Source: Roseovarius mucosus DSM 17069 (lineage in GTDB: Bacteria; Pseudomonadota; Alphaproteobacteria; Rhodobacterales; Rhodobacteraceae). From it: a stretch of 64,000 nt of DNA. Below are positions 28,236 to 37,094 of the stretch, piece by piece. Position numbers and translations under genes: made by a program. The stretch covers positions 186,001 to 250,000 of the forward strand of contig NZ_KN293975.1 in assembly GCF_000768555.3 (NCBI RefSeq), written 5' to 3'. The notes below the pieces were generated by a model. That model was not told the origin of the DNA. It made no database searches and saw only the letters and a program-made list of their open reading frames with translations. Every line of letters starts with the position of its first letter. Position 1 is the first letter of the stretch.

Positions 28236-28673
28236 ATGACGGCATCTTGCGGCCTGCGTCCCTGCCTTGTTGCAGCCTTTTTCGGCGCGATGACCCCGGC
28301 GCTGGCGGAGGAGCGCACGGCCCCTGCGCTGGCGCTCACCCTCAACAGCACAGAGACCACCGAGGCGGGCGGCTGCCGCCTGACCTTCGTGCTGCAAAAT
28401 GATCTGGCTGCGGCGTTGGAGCGGCTGGTGGCCGAGGCGGTTCTTTTTGACGCGGCGGGGCGGGTGGCCAGCCTGACGCTCTTTGATTTCGGCGCGCTGC
28501 CCGAGGGGCGCCCGCGCGTGCGGCAATTCGATCTGGCGGGGCAGGGCTGTGACGGAATCGGGGCCGTGCTGATCAACGGCATCGGCACCTGTGACGGGGC
28601 GGGGATAGCCCCCGGTGCCTGTCTCGCGGCGCTGCGCCTCGCAAGCGAGACCCATATCGAGGTGACAGGATGA
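28236..28673 (+). CDS. Exported protein preceding ExbB
   Basis: This 145-residue protein has a signal peptide (about residues 1-24, ending PALA) and a Cys-containing mature part (GGCRLTFVLQN, GQGCDGIG, GTCDGAG and GACLA), suggesting disulfides in the periplasm. No catalytic motif is visible. It is coupled by ATGA to exbB, so it may be a periplasmic accessory of the proton-driven complex. The start at 28236 has a GGAAAGGAG ribosome site. Confidence 0.75.
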   Translation: MTASCGLRPCLVAAFFGAMTPALAEERTAPALALTLNSTETTEAGGCRLTFVLQNDLAAALERLVAEAVLFDAAGRVASLTLFDFGALPEGRPRVRQFDLAGQGCDGIGAVLINGIGTCDGAGIAPGACLAALRLASETHIEVTG

Positions 28674-29347
28674 ACGGGGCCGGGGCCATGATCGCGCGGC
28701 TTGAGGGGGTGATCGCCATGGGCGGGCCAGTGATCGCCCTTATCGCCGTGCTTTCGGTCGGCACGCTGGCGGTCATTCTCTACAAGCTCTGGCAATTCCG
28801 CGCCTCTGGCGTGGGGCGGCACCGCGCGCTGCGCGCCGCCGTGACCGAATGGGACCGGGGTGCGGTCTCTGCCGCGCACCGGACGCTTGCCACCTCGCAG
28901 AGCTATCTGGCCCCGGTCATGGCCCGCGCCTTTGCCGCCGATCCGCAGGATGGCGCGGCCACGCGGCGGCTGATAGCCGAGGCCGAGGCGCGCTTTGCCC
29001 GGCTCGAGCGCGGCTTTCGCTTTCTCGACACGGTGGCGCAGGTGGCGCCGCTCTTGGGCCTGTTTGGCACGGTGTTGGGGATGATCGAGGCATTTCAGGC
29101 GCTGCAATCGGCGGGGGCGCAAGTTGATCCGTCGCTCTTGGCGGGAGGGATATGGGTGGCGCTCTTGACCACCGCCGCCGGTTTGGCGGTGGCGATGCCC
29201 GCTTCGGTCGTGCTGTCTTGGTTCGAGGCGCGGATGGCGGAAGAGCGCACGCTGGCCGATCACGCGCTGAGCGTTGTGCTGGGCCCTGATGGGCGGGCAG
29301 CGCCAGAAGGTTCGCCACAGGGCCGGGCGGTGCCCGCATATGCCTAG
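28670..29347 (+). CDS. exbB: ExbB/TolQ/MotA-type proton channel
   Basis: This 225-residue inner-membrane protein has a first TM at about 15-38 and then the ExbB pattern TVAQVAPLLGLFGTVLGMIEAFQAL, followed by a third helix ALLTTAAGLAVAMPASV. It forms the pentameric channel that, with ExbD, couples the proton gradient to TonB. It is the second gene of a five-gene operon. Confidence 0.93.
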   Translation: MNGAGAMIARLEGVIAMGGPVIALIAVLSVGTLAVILYKLWQFRASGVGRHRALRAAVTEWDRGAVSAAHRTLATSQSYLAPVMARAFAADPQDGAATRRLIAEAEARFARLERGFRFLDTVAQVAPLLGLFGTVLGMIEAFQALQSAGAQVDPSLLAGGIWVALLTTAAGLAVAMPASVVLSWFEARMAEERTLADHALSVVLGPDGRAAPEGSPQGRAVPAYA

Positions 29348-29717
29348 GGCGGGGTTCCAGCGGCGCAAGCTGTCGCTCACCTCGCTTATCGACGTGATTT
29401 TCCTGCTGTTGCTGTTCTTCATGCTTTCCTCGACCTTTGCGCAATTCTCAGAGGTGGATCTGGCCACGGCGGGGCAGGGGCAGACTGTGTCCGAGGCGCG
29501 CCCTATCTTTCTGCAACTGCGCGCAGAGGAGCTGCGGATCAATGCACGCGCGGTGCCGCTCGATGGGTTGGCCGCGGCGATTGCGCCGCTGGCCGAGGGC
29601 GATACCCGCGTGCTGATCAGCACCGATGCGGGTGTCAGCGCGCAGCGTCTGACCGATCTGCTGGTGGCTTTGCGCGGTATCCCGCAGCTCTCAGTGCAGG
29701 TTCTGGTGCCGTCATGA
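29340..29717 (+). CDS. exbD: ExbD/TolR family protein 1 (Asp-containing)
   Basis: This 125-residue protein has a single TM helix, LTSLIDVIFLLLLFFML, with the conserved membrane Asp that carries protons in ExbD, followed by the periplasmic ExbD fold. It overlaps exbB by 8 bp and the second ExbD gene by 4 bp. Confidence 0.9.
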   Translation: MPRAGFQRRKLSLTSLIDVIFLLLLFFMLSSTFAQFSEVDLATAGQGQTVSEARPIFLQLRAEELRINARAVPLDGLAAAIAPLAEGDTRVLISTDAGVSAQRLTDLLVALRGIPQLSVQVLVPS

Positions 29718-30094
29718 CCGCGAACCGTTCCCGCCGCGAGCCGACGATTGCGCTCATCAATATCGTGTTCCTGATGCTGATTTTCTTCATGGCTGCCGCT
29801 ACGCTGGCCCCGCCGCTGGACGGCGATCTGAGGCTGGTGCGCACCGAGGATATGGAGGGGCGCGCGCCACCCGATGCGCTGGTGGTGCATGCCGATGGGC
29901 GGCTGGTTTACCGTGGCCAGCCCCAGCCGGATGCCGCCGCCTATGTCGCCGCGCTCCCCGAGGCGGCGCGCGCCACCCTGCGCCTTGTGCCTGATGCGGC
30001 CCTGCCTGCGGCGGATCTTTTGCGGCTGGGCGAGGCGCTGCGCCGGGCAGGGGCGGGGCGGGTGGTGATGGTCACGCAACGGGGGCTGCCATGA
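29714..30094 (+). CDS. ExbD/TolR family protein 2 lacking the TM aspartate
   Basis: This 126-residue paralogue of the preceding ExbD has the TM segment IALINIVFLMLIFFM. Asn occupies the place of the proton-carrying Asp. The periplasmic part (about residues 35-126) is otherwise ExbD-like. The pair is therefore chemically asymmetric and may form a heterodimer inside the ExbB pore. It overlaps the tonB start by 4 bp. Confidence 0.85.
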   Translation: MTANRSRREPTIALINIVFLMLIFFMAAATLAPPLDGDLRLVRTEDMEGRAPPDALVVHADGRLVYRGQPQPDAAAYVAALPEAARATLRLVPDAALPAADLLRLGEALRRAGAGRVVMVTQRGLP

Positions 30095-30963
30095 TCCGAA
30101 GCTCGCGATTTGTGCTGTCGGTTTGTGCGGTCACGGCGCTGGGGCTGCATGGCGCCGGGATATGGGCCTCTGCGCCGCCGATGCGGGCAGAGGTCGAAGG
30201 CGGCGCGGGCGTGGCCGAGGTCACGCTGGGTTCGAGCTTTGCCGATATGGTGGCTGGGGCGGCGCGGCCCGTGTCAGAGGCCAGCGTCACACCGACTGTG
30301 TGGGCAGAGGACATTCTGCGCCCGGCACGGCCCGAGGTCGCAGAGCCATCAGCGCCGCAGCACGTCACAGAGGCCGCCACGGCTCTTCCGGTTGCGGCGG
30401 CCCCGGCGCAAGACTCGGCGTTTGCCGCCCCCGCACTGCCGTCACGGATCACCGCCCAGACAAATGCCGAGACCGGCCTTCAAGTCTCGCGCCGCCCCGA
30501 GGCGCGCCCGGATCATGCTGCGGCCCCCGAGGTGCGACGCGCAGAGCCTGAGGAGAGGGCCGAGGTGCGGCGCACCTCCGGCAGCAATGCCGATCAGACC
30601 GCCACCCGCGGCAGCATGACCGGCCATGAGACGGCCACAGCCAAGCGACAAGGCCGCCCCACCGCGAGCCAGAGCGCGGCAGAGGGCAATGCTGCTGCCA
30701 GCACCTATCCTGGTCAGGTGATGCGCCACCTTGCGCGGGTGCCGCGCCCCCGCGCCGACACGCGCGGCGCGGCGCTTGTGCAGTTCTCAATTTCGGAAGG
30801 GGGGCGTCTGGCCTCGGTCCGCGTCGCGCGCTCCTCGGGCTCGACCCGGCTTGACCGTGCGGCCCTGACCGTGGTCGAGCGCGCCGCACCGTTTCCCGCC
30901 CCCGCCCTCGGGGGCGCAGCGCAGTTTTTCGGTGCAGATCAAGGGGGAGTAGGGGCAGGGTGA
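30091..30963 (+). CDS. tonB: TonB family protein (C-terminal frameshift in this sequence)
   Basis: As read, this is 290 residues: an N-terminal membrane anchor (about residues 5-25), a long Pro/Ala/Glu-rich periplasmic linker, and a C-terminal TonB domain (YPGQVMRHLARVPRPRA, then VARSSGSTRLDRAALTVVE). After FPAP the frame goes astray. Removing one C from the C5 run at 30899-30903 restores the typical ending SGAQRSFSVQIKGE and a TAG at 30950-30952. The extra base may be a homopolymer error. It would transduce ExbBD energy to an outer-membrane transporter encoded elsewhere. Confidence 0.83.
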   Translation: MIRSSRFVLSVCAVTALGLHGAGIWASAPPMRAEVEGGAGVAEVTLGSSFADMVAGAARPVSEASVTPTVWAEDILRPARPEVAEPSAPQHVTEAATALPVAAAPAQDSAFAAPALPSRITAQTNAETGLQVSRRPEARPDHAAAPEVRRAEPEERAEVRRTSGSNADQTATRGSMTGHETATAKRQGRPTASQSAAEGNAAASTYPGQVMRHLARVPRPRADTRGAALVQFSISEGGRLASVRVARSSGSTRLDRAALTVVERAAPFPAPALGGAAQFFGADQGGVGAG

Positions 30964-30986
30964 TCCCGCCCCGCCTCACCGCTTGA

Positions 30987-32732
30987 TCATTCCCAGCAAC
31001 TGACCAGAACGGTCATGTCGCCCGCCTGATCCGTCAGTGCTTCTGCCGACAGACGTCCCTGATCCGAGGTCAGGCGCGGGGTGATGCCGCCGCGCGTCAG
31101 CACGTCTTGCAACGTGCCATTGGTCGCCGCAAAGCTGACCTCTTCCGGCAGGGCGCGGCCATCCTGCGCCCGTGTCAGCAACATGCCCAGCACTGCCCCT
31201 CCGGCATCGAGCACGGGACCCCCGGCATCGCCCTCGAGCGCTGCAAGGGCAAGCCGCTTGAGATGGGTTTCGCCGTTCAGCCCCTCCAATTCGGCCAGTT
31301 GGCCGAAGGTGACGGTGGGCGCGCCCAGAAGGCCGCCATAGGAATAGCCCGCGACCGCCACATCGCTCAGCAAGCGCGGTGTCACCTCTTGAAACGACGC
31401 CACGCGCAGCGGTGCCAGCGGCATCCGGGGGCGCAGGATCGCCACGCCCAAGGCGGCATCGCTCAGCACGACGTCGGCCTCATAGCTTTCGTCAATGGTG
31501 ATCCGCCCGCATCCGGCCACCGCCTCGGCGGTGGTCAGCACGGCGCCGCTTGCATCGACATAAAATCCGGAGCGCGCCTGTTTCGGCTTGCGGATTTCCA
31601 GACCCGAGACCAGGTCGATATCCTGCGCCCCGCTGCCTTCGGCGGGATCGAGCGTGCCGGGCAACCACTCAAAGCTGTCCTGCATCCGCCCCAAGAGGCG
31701 GCTGCGACGGGCCTCGTCCCCGGCAGGCCAGACAAGGGTGAAGCCCTTGAGCGCGCCATCACGCAACCAGACTTGCGTATGCGAAATCTGCAAAGCCCCT
31801 TCGCCAATCAGGGTAAAGCTGTCACCCTCAAGGCTGCGTGGTCCGTTCTCTGGCACGATCGCCAGTGTCTGCATGATGTCATAAAGCCCTGCCAGCGTGG
31901 TGCGGTCGCCCGTCTGGCTGATCAAAAGGACCCGCGCGTCGATATCGCCCGTCGCGTTGAAATGCGCGAAGGGCGGCTCGTAGCGGTCAAAATCCACCAC
32001 GGCGGTCGGCAATTCCATGGCGATGCCGGTGGCATTGTCGCGCACCACCTCAAGACCGAGCCCGTCGAATACCGCATTGAACTGGCGCAGCAATTCCGCC
32101 CGTTGCCGGGTGGTCAGGACGCCGGTCGCCTCATACTCGTTCTGGGTCTGCCAACGGGCCATTGCGGCGCGGGTGCCCTGGCCAAAGGCTGCGTCTATCG
32201 CGCCGTCATAGACACCCGCCCATGTCATTGCCTCTTGCAAGGTGGCGCGTGCGTCGCGGTCAAGCTGGCTCTCGCTCTCGCGGGCCTGGCGCGGCGTTTC
32301 GTCCACGGGTTCGGGGACGGGCGCGGGGGCCGGGTCGAGCGCCACGACGGGCGGGCTGTCGGGTGCGGCGAGGGCGGGGGCGACCTGACCGTCCAGCAGA
32401 TTAGTGCCGATGGGCCAGAACTGTTGCTGATAATCGCTGCTTGCGGCGATATAGCTGTCGCGGGCGATCACCCCTTCAGAGCGGTAGACCTGAAGCACGC
32501 GCTCTGCCTCTTCGCGCCGATACGGACCAAGGGCGATGGCATACCAGCCGTTTCCAAGGGAAAACCCGTTCACATCCGCCAGAGATGCCCCGTAACGCCG
32601 GGCGGCGGCTTGGGCTTCGGTCAGGCTGGGCTGTGCCTCGATCTGGACCCAGACCACTGGCTCCTCCTGCGCGCGCGCCGCTGGCAATGCGATGAAAATC
32701 GAAAAAATGAACCCCAGTAAGATGCGCGCCAT
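30987..32732 (-). CDS. Exported trypsin-like pseudoprotease with SPOR-like and PG-binding regions
   Basis: This 581-residue protein has a signal peptide (residues 1-21, ending ARAQ), a SPOR-like segment (about 25-95), a Pro-rich linker, a peptidoglycan-binding_1-like helical segment (about 155-215), and a C-terminal chymotrypsin-fold domain. The nucleophile motif reads GDAGGP (Ser to Ala) and the usual TAH motif reads TAE, so the catalytic triad is absent. It is therefore probably a structural or binding protein of the cell envelope rather than a protease. It is a single gene, convergent with tonB. Confidence 0.82.
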   Translation of the reverse strand: MARILLGFIFSIFIALPAARAQEEPVVWVQIEAQPSLTEAQAAARRYGASLADVNGFSLGNGWYAIALGPYRREEAERVLQVYRSEGVIARDSYIAASSDYQQQFWPIGTNLLDGQVAPALAAPDSPPVVALDPAPAPVPEPVDETPRQARESESQLDRDARATLQEAMTWAGVYDGAIDAAFGQGTRAAMARWQTQNEYEATGVLTTRQRAELLRQFNAVFDGLGLEVVRDNATGIAMELPTAVVDFDRYEPPFAHFNATGDIDARVLLISQTGDRTTLAGLYDIMQTLAIVPENGPRSLEGDSFTLIGEGALQISHTQVWLRDGALKGFTLVWPAGDEARRSRLLGRMQDSFEWLPGTLDPAEGSGAQDIDLVSGLEIRKPKQARSGFYVDASGAVLTTAEAVAGCGRITIDESYEADVVLSDAALGVAILRPRMPLAPLRVASFQEVTPRLLSDVAVAGYSYGGLLGAPTVTFGQLAELEGLNGETHLKRLALAALEGDAGGPVLDAGGAVLGMLLTRAQDGRALPEEVSFAATNGTLQDVLTRGGITPRLTSDQGRLSAEALTDQAGDMTVLVSCWE

Positions 32733-32921
32733 AAGCTTCCCTAAATTCTGTCGTGATTACGGTCCTTCAGACCTTTTGGGCGTTTTATCAAAATCGCGCG
32801 GCGATGCACCCGAAAACTTCGGGCTTTGCGCGGTGGCGGCGGGGGCCAAACGCCCGATTGACCCTGCCGCGCCCCCGGCCTAGGTAAGGGCGGCAAATCA
32901 GGGGCAGCATTGGGGTCAGGC

Positions 32922-33851
32922 ATGAGCGACAGGACCGAGAAACCGCGCAGCTTTCAGGAGATCATCCTGCGGCTTCAGGCCTATTGGGCCGGTCAGGGCT
33001 GTGCCATGATGCAACCCTATGACATGGAAGTGGGGGCCGGCACCTTTCACCCTGCCACCACGCTGCGCTCTTTGGGATCAAAGCCCTGGGCTGCGGCCTA
33101 TGTCCAGCCCTCGCGCCGCCCCACCGACGGGCGTTATGGCGAGAACCCCAATCGCTTGCAGCATTATTACCAGTATCAGGTGCTGATCAAACCCAGCCCG
33201 CCCAATATGCAGGACCTTTACCTTGGCAGCCTGCGCGCCATTGGCATCGACATGGCGCTGCATGACATCCGCTTTGTCGAGGATGACTGGGAGAGCCCCA
33301 CGCTCGGCGCTTGGGGGCTGGGATGGGAGGTGTGGTGCGACGGCATGGAAGTGTCGCAATTCACCTATTTCCAGCAGGTCGGCGGGCATGACTGCGCGCC
33401 GGTGTCGGGCGAATTGACCTATGGGTTGGAGCGTCTGGCGATGTATGTGCTGGGCATTGACCATGTGATGGACATGCCCTTCAACGATCCCTCCGCGCCA
33501 ATTCCGCTCACATATGGCGATGTATTTCGCCAGACCGAGGAAGAATACAGCCGTTGGAATTTCGACGTGGCCAATACGGATGTGCTCTTGCGGCATTTTG
33601 AAGAGGCCGAGGCCGAATGTCAGGCCACCCTCGCGCAAGAGGCGGTGGACCCCAAGACCGGCAAGCGGATCATCATGGCGCATCCCGCCTATGACCAATG
33701 CATCAAGGCCAGCCATATCTTCAACCTGCTTGACGCGCGCGGGGTCATTTCCGTGACCGAGCGGCAGGCCTATATCGGCCGGGTGCGGGCGCTGGCCAAG
33801 CAATGCGCCGATGCCTTTGTGCAGACAGAGGCCGGGGGGCAGGCGGCATAA
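32922..33851 (+). CDS. glyQ: Glycyl-tRNA synthetase alpha subunit
   Basis: This 309-residue catalytic subunit of the alpha2beta2 bacterial glycyl-tRNA synthetase charges tRNA-Gly with glycine. Family signatures [22 protein letters not shown] and [20 protein letters not shown] are present. The start at 32922 is preferred over an in-frame start 12 bp upstream. It is followed, with a 1-base overlap, by the small anchored protein and then glyS, the order usual in Rhodobacteraceae. Confidence 0.97.
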   Translation: MSDRTEKPRSFQEIILRLQAYWAGQGCAMMQPYDMEVGAGTFHPATTLRSLGSKPWAAAYVQPSRRPTDGRYGENPNRLQHYYQYQVLIKPSPPNMQDLYLGSLRAIGIDMALHDIRFVEDDWESPTLGAWGLGWEVWCDGMEVSQFTYFQQVGGHDCAPVSGELTYGLERLAMYVLGIDHVMDMPFNDPSAPIPLTYGDVFRQTEEEYSRWNFDVANTDVLLRHFEEAEAECQATLAQEAVDPKTGKRIIMAHPAYDQCIKASHIFNLLDARGVISVTERQAYIGRVRALAKQCADAFVQTEAGGQAA

Positions 33852-34375
33852 TGGGCAAGATACTGGCGGGGGCGATCTTGATTTCGGCATTGGTGGCCGG
33901 TGCGGCCATGTATTATTTGCAAGTCTATCACTTCTACGAAGAGGTGGCGGCGGATGGCAGCAACGATGTCGTCCTGACCTCGCTGGTCACGGGCGCGCCG
34001 GAACCGGTGCTCTACGACGGCTTTACCGCGATCGACGCCAACAGCAGCCCGATCCGCTATCGTGCCTGTTTCACCACCCCGATGAGCCATGCGCTGTTGA
34101 GCGAAACCTATGAAATCTACGAGCGGGCAGAGCCGTTGACCGCGCCCGACTGGTTCGACTGCTACGACGCCCAAGCCATCGGTCAGGCGCTGGAAGAGGG
34201 CAGCGCGCTGGCCTTTCTCGGGCAACGCGACGTGATTTACGGCGTCGACCGCGTGGTGGCCATCACCGAGGATGGGCGCGGCTATGTCTGGCACCAGATC
34301 AACCGCTGCGGCGAAGTGGTGTTTGACGGACAGCCCGCGCCCGACGATTGCCCGAAACCGCCCCAAGGATACTGA
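33851..34375 (+). CDS. Membrane-anchored protein between glyQ and glyS
   Basis: This 174-residue protein has an N-terminal anchor or uncleaved signal (about residues 3-23) and a periplasmic domain with Cys residues (YRACFTT, WFDCYDA, NRCGEVV, DDCPKPP). It matches the short proteins commonly placed between glyQ and glyS in Rhodobacteraceae (DUF6446-like; assigned from memory of the family). The function is unknown; it is in the synthetase operon. Confidence 0.8.
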   Translation: MGKILAGAILISALVAGAAMYYLQVYHFYEEVAADGSNDVVLTSLVTGAPEPVLYDGFTAIDANSSPIRYRACFTTPMSHALLSETYEIYERAEPLTAPDWFDCYDAQAIGQALEEGSALAFLGQRDVIYGVDRVVAITEDGRGYVWHQINRCGEVVFDGQPAPDDCPKPPQGY

Positions 34376-34378
34376 GCC

Positions 34379-36487
34379 ATGCCTGACCTCCTGATCGAAC
34401 TCTTTTCCGAGGAAATCCCGGCGCGAATGCAGTCCAAGGCTGCCGACGATCTGCGCGCCCGTCTGACGGAAGCGCTGGTCGAGGCGGGGCTGACCTATGC
34501 CGGGGCCGCGGCATTTTCCACGCCGCGCCGGCTGGCGCTGACGGTGCAGGGGCTGACCGGCCAGAGCCCGACCACCAAGGAAGAGCGCAAGGGCCCGCGC
34601 GTCGATGCGCCCGAACAGGCGATCGAGGGATTCTTGCGCGGTGCGGGGCTGAGCCGCGATCAGCTTGAAATCCGCGACGAAAAAAAGGGGCAGGTCTATT
34701 TCGCCACGATCACCAAGCCCGGACGCCCGGCGGCGGACATCGTGGCCGAGGAACTCGACAAGATCATCCGCAATTTCCCCTGGCCCAAGTCGATGCGTTG
34801 GGGGGCCGGATCGTTGCGCTGGGTGCGCCCGCTGCATTCCATCCTCTGCATTCTGACCGATGAGGCGGGCGAGGTGACGGTGGTCGATCTCGACGTGGAT
34901 GGCATCCGCGCGGGCAACACGACCGAGGGGCATCGCTTCATGGGCGCGGGGGGCTTTGCCGTCACGTCGTTCGACGATTACCGCGCCAAGCTGCGCCGCG
35001 CGCATGTCATCCTCGAGGCCGAGGAACGCGCACAGCATATCTGGCAAGAGGCCAGCAATCAGGCCTTTGCATCGGGGCTGGAACTGGTCGAGGATCGCGG
35101 CCTGTTGGCCGAGGTGGCAGGGTTGGTGGAATGGCCCGTGGTGCTGATGGGGCGGATCGACGACGCCTTTCTCGGCCTGCCACCCGAGGTGCTTCAGACT
35201 TCTATGAAGGAACATCAAAAGTTCTTCTCGGTGAGAAACCCCAAGACGGGACGGATCGAACGCTTTGTCACCGTCGCCAATGTCGAGACCGCCGATCAGG
35301 GCGCGACCATCCTGGCGGGCAATCAAAAGGTTTTGGCGGCGCGTCTGTCGGATGCCAAATTCTTTTGGGAAAACGACCTGCGCACCGTTCAGGCCGAGGG
35401 GCTGGAAGGGATGGGCGCAGGGCTCGCGCATGTCACCTTTCACAACAAGCTGGGATCGCAGGCGGACCGGATCGCCCGTATCGCCGCGCTGGCGCGTGAA
35501 ATCGCGCCGCTTGTGGGGGCCGATGCCGATCTGGCGGAGCAGGCGGCCAAGGTCGCCAAGGCCGATCTGCAATCCGCCATGGTGGGCGAATTCCCCGAAT
35601 TGCAGGGGTTGATGGGGCGCTATTACGCGCAGGCGGCAGGATTGCCCGCAGAAGTGGCGGCCGCCTGCCAAGAGCATTATTCGCCCCTCGGGCCGGGCGA
35701 CGCCGTGCCAAGCGCGCCCGTGTCGGTGGCGGTGGCACTGGCGGATAAGATCGACACGCTGACGGGGTTTTGGGCGATTGACGAGAAACCGACGGGATCG
35801 AAAGACCCCTACGCGCTCAGGCGCGCGGCCTTGGGGGTTATTCGGTTGGTTTTGGGGAATGGGGTGCGACTTCAATTGAATTGCCGTCCTGGGCCTTTCG
35901 CATCGGCATCCGACACGGTGGGCGCACGAGAACGCGATGGACATTTGGGCTACTGCGATACGAATGACCTCCTCGCCTTCCTCCACGACCGTCTCAAGGT
36001 CCATCTGCGCGAGGAAGGCATCCGCCATGACGTGATTGACGCTTGCCTTGCGATGCCGGGCAATGACGACCTCACGCTTCTCGTCCACCGCGCCCGTGCG
36101 CTCAGCGATTTCCTGAAAACCGACGATGGCGAGAACCTGTTGCAGGGCTTCAAGCGGGCCAACAATATCCTCACTCAGGCCGAGGAAAAGGACGGGGTGG
36201 AATATTCCTACGGCGCGGATGTGAAATTCGCGGAAACGGACGAGGAGCGCGCGCTCTTTGCCGCGCTCGCCACCGCAGAGCCCGCCATTGCCAGCGCGCT
36301 CAAGGCCGAGGATTTCGCGCGCGCGATGGGGGCGATGGCGGCGCTGCGGGCACCGATTGACGCCTTCTTTACCGCCGTGCAGGTCAATGCCGAAAGCGCG
36401 GTCATCCGCCGCAACCGCCTCAACCTGCTGAGCAGCATCCGCAATATCTGCCTGCAAGCGGCGGACCTCACGCGGATCGAGGGTTGA
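34379..36487 (+). CDS. glyS: Glycyl-tRNA synthetase beta subunit
   Basis: This 702-residue beta subunit is required for tRNA recognition and stability of the alpha2beta2 enzyme. It starts PDLLIELFSEEIPARMQ and contains STPRRLALTVQGL and TSMKEHQKFFSVRN, characteristic of the family, with the HD-like and anticodon-binding regions toward the C-terminus. A segment near 35870-35945 (residues about 498-523) is less typical and may be a lineage-specific insertion. It lies 3 bp after the preceding stop. Confidence 0.96.
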   Translation: MPDLLIELFSEEIPARMQSKAADDLRARLTEALVEAGLTYAGAAAFSTPRRLALTVQGLTGQSPTTKEERKGPRVDAPEQAIEGFLRGAGLSRDQLEIRDEKKGQVYFATITKPGRPAADIVAEELDKIIRNFPWPKSMRWGAGSLRWVRPLHSILCILTDEAGEVTVVDLDVDGIRAGNTTEGHRFMGAGGFAVTSFDDYRAKLRRAHVILEAEERAQHIWQEASNQAFASGLELVEDRGLLAEVAGLVEWPVVLMGRIDDAFLGLPPEVLQTSMKEHQKFFSVRNPKTGRIERFVTVANVETADQGATILAGNQKVLAARLSDAKFFWENDLRTVQAEGLEGMGAGLAHVTFHNKLGSQADRIARIAALAREIAPLVGADADLAEQAAKVAKADLQSAMVGEFPELQGLMGRYYAQAAGLPAEVAAACQEHYSPLGPGDAVPSAPVSVAVALADKIDTLTGFWAIDEKPTGSKDPYALRRAALGVIRLVLGNGVRLQLNCRPGPFASASDTVGARERDGHLGYCDTNDLLAFLHDRLKVHLREEGIRHDVIDACLAMPGNDDLTLLVHRARALSDFLKTDDGENLLQGFKRANNILTQAEEKDGVEYSYGADVKFAETDEERALFAALATAEPAIASALKAEDFARAMGAMAALRAPIDAFFTAVQVNAESAVIRRNRLNLLSSIRNICLQAADLTRIEG

Positions 36488-36492
36488 TCGCG

Positions 36493-36552
36493 CCCCGGGC
36501 TTGACCCGGGGCCTCGGGTTCATTGGCGCAAGGCCCCGGGTCAAGCCCGGGG
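36493..36552. repeat. Composite palindromic repeat, copy 1 (BIME-like)
   Basis: Two 19-bp palindromes, CCCCGGGCTTGACCCGGGG (36493-36511) and CCCCGGGTCAAGCCCGGGG (36534-36552), are inverted relative to each other around a 22-bp spacer ending GGCGCAAGG. They can form one large cruciform after glyS, possibly acting as its terminator. A second composite copy lies at 36891-36951, on the other side of the GIY-YIG gene. Confidence 0.85.
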
Positions 36553-36559
36553 CGGACCG

Positions 36560-36847
36560 TTAGAGGTCGGGGATTTCTGAGGTATCGTCCCGCCAGTCGG
36601 GGTTTGCGCTTGTGATCAAGGCGATTTTCCATGCGCGATGCCAGCGTTTGATTGACCGCTCCCGCCGGAGGGAGGTTTCGAAATCGTCCAGTGGTTCGAA
36701 CCAGACCAGCCGCCCGATATTGTATTTCGCCGTATGGGCAGAGAGACCAGCGCGATGCGCTGCGACCCGGCTGCGCAAATCACGGGTGCGTCCGGTGTAA
36801 AGCGCACCAAAGGGGCGCGACGCCATGATGTAGACGAAATGTGTCAT
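36560..36847 (-). CDS. GIY-YIG nuclease superfamily protein (UPF0213 type)
   Basis: This 95-residue protein begins MTHFVYIMASRPFGALYTGRT, giving the YIM and YTG motif pair of the GIY-YIG fold, followed by conserved Arg (RTRDLRSRVAAHR) and Glu in the RRERSIKRW segment. Proteins of this size are stand-alone nucleases or nuclease-like proteins of unknown role. A longer in-frame start would read through three palindromic repeats and produce PGLTRGL-type repeats, so the ATG at 36845-36847 is correct. The gene is bracketed by composite palindromes. Confidence 0.85.
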   Translation of the reverse strand: MTHFVYIMASRPFGALYTGRTRDLRSRVAAHRAGLSAHTAKYNIGRLVWFEPLDDFETSLRRERSIKRWHRAWKIALITSANPDWRDDTSEIPDL

Positions 36848-36890
36848 TCCGCAGTCTTGGCGAAAAATGGTTATGAATGTGTGAACCCCG

Positions 36891-36996
36891 CCCCGGGCTT
36901 GACCCGGGGCCTTCATTCTTTGTGGCGCAAGGCCCCGGGTCAAGCCCGGGGTGGGTAAGGTAGCGGAAGGGGTGAGGCCCCGGGTCAAGCCCGGGC
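36891..36996. repeat. Composite palindromic repeat, copy 2, plus a third palindrome
   Basis: CCCCGGGCTTGACCCGGGG (36891-36909) and CCCCGGGTCAAGCCCGGGG (36933-36951) form an inverted pair like copy 1, with a spacer also ending TGGCGCAAGG. A further unit, CCCCGGGTCAAGCCCGGGC, lies at 36978-36996. No gene is visible in the rest of the gap to the PPDK-like start. Confidence 0.85.
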
Positions 36997-37094
36997 TGGT
37001 TTTTCTAACCACGCTGGACCGATCCCGCCCGTCATCCTTTCCCTTGCCTTGTGGCGCAACGCGCGTATGGTGCGGTCAAAGGAAAGGTGCCGCA

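Noticed and set aside
36848..37012. N-terminal extension of the GIY-YIG protein with repeated PGLTRGL
   Set aside because: The peptide repeats are translation of the extragenic palindromes; the conserved GIY-YIG domain begins at the ATG at 36845-36847.
36951..37094. N-terminal extension of the PPDK-like protein
   Set aside because: It starts in a palindromic repeat and lacks family similarity; a GTG with a ribosome site at 37095 fits better.
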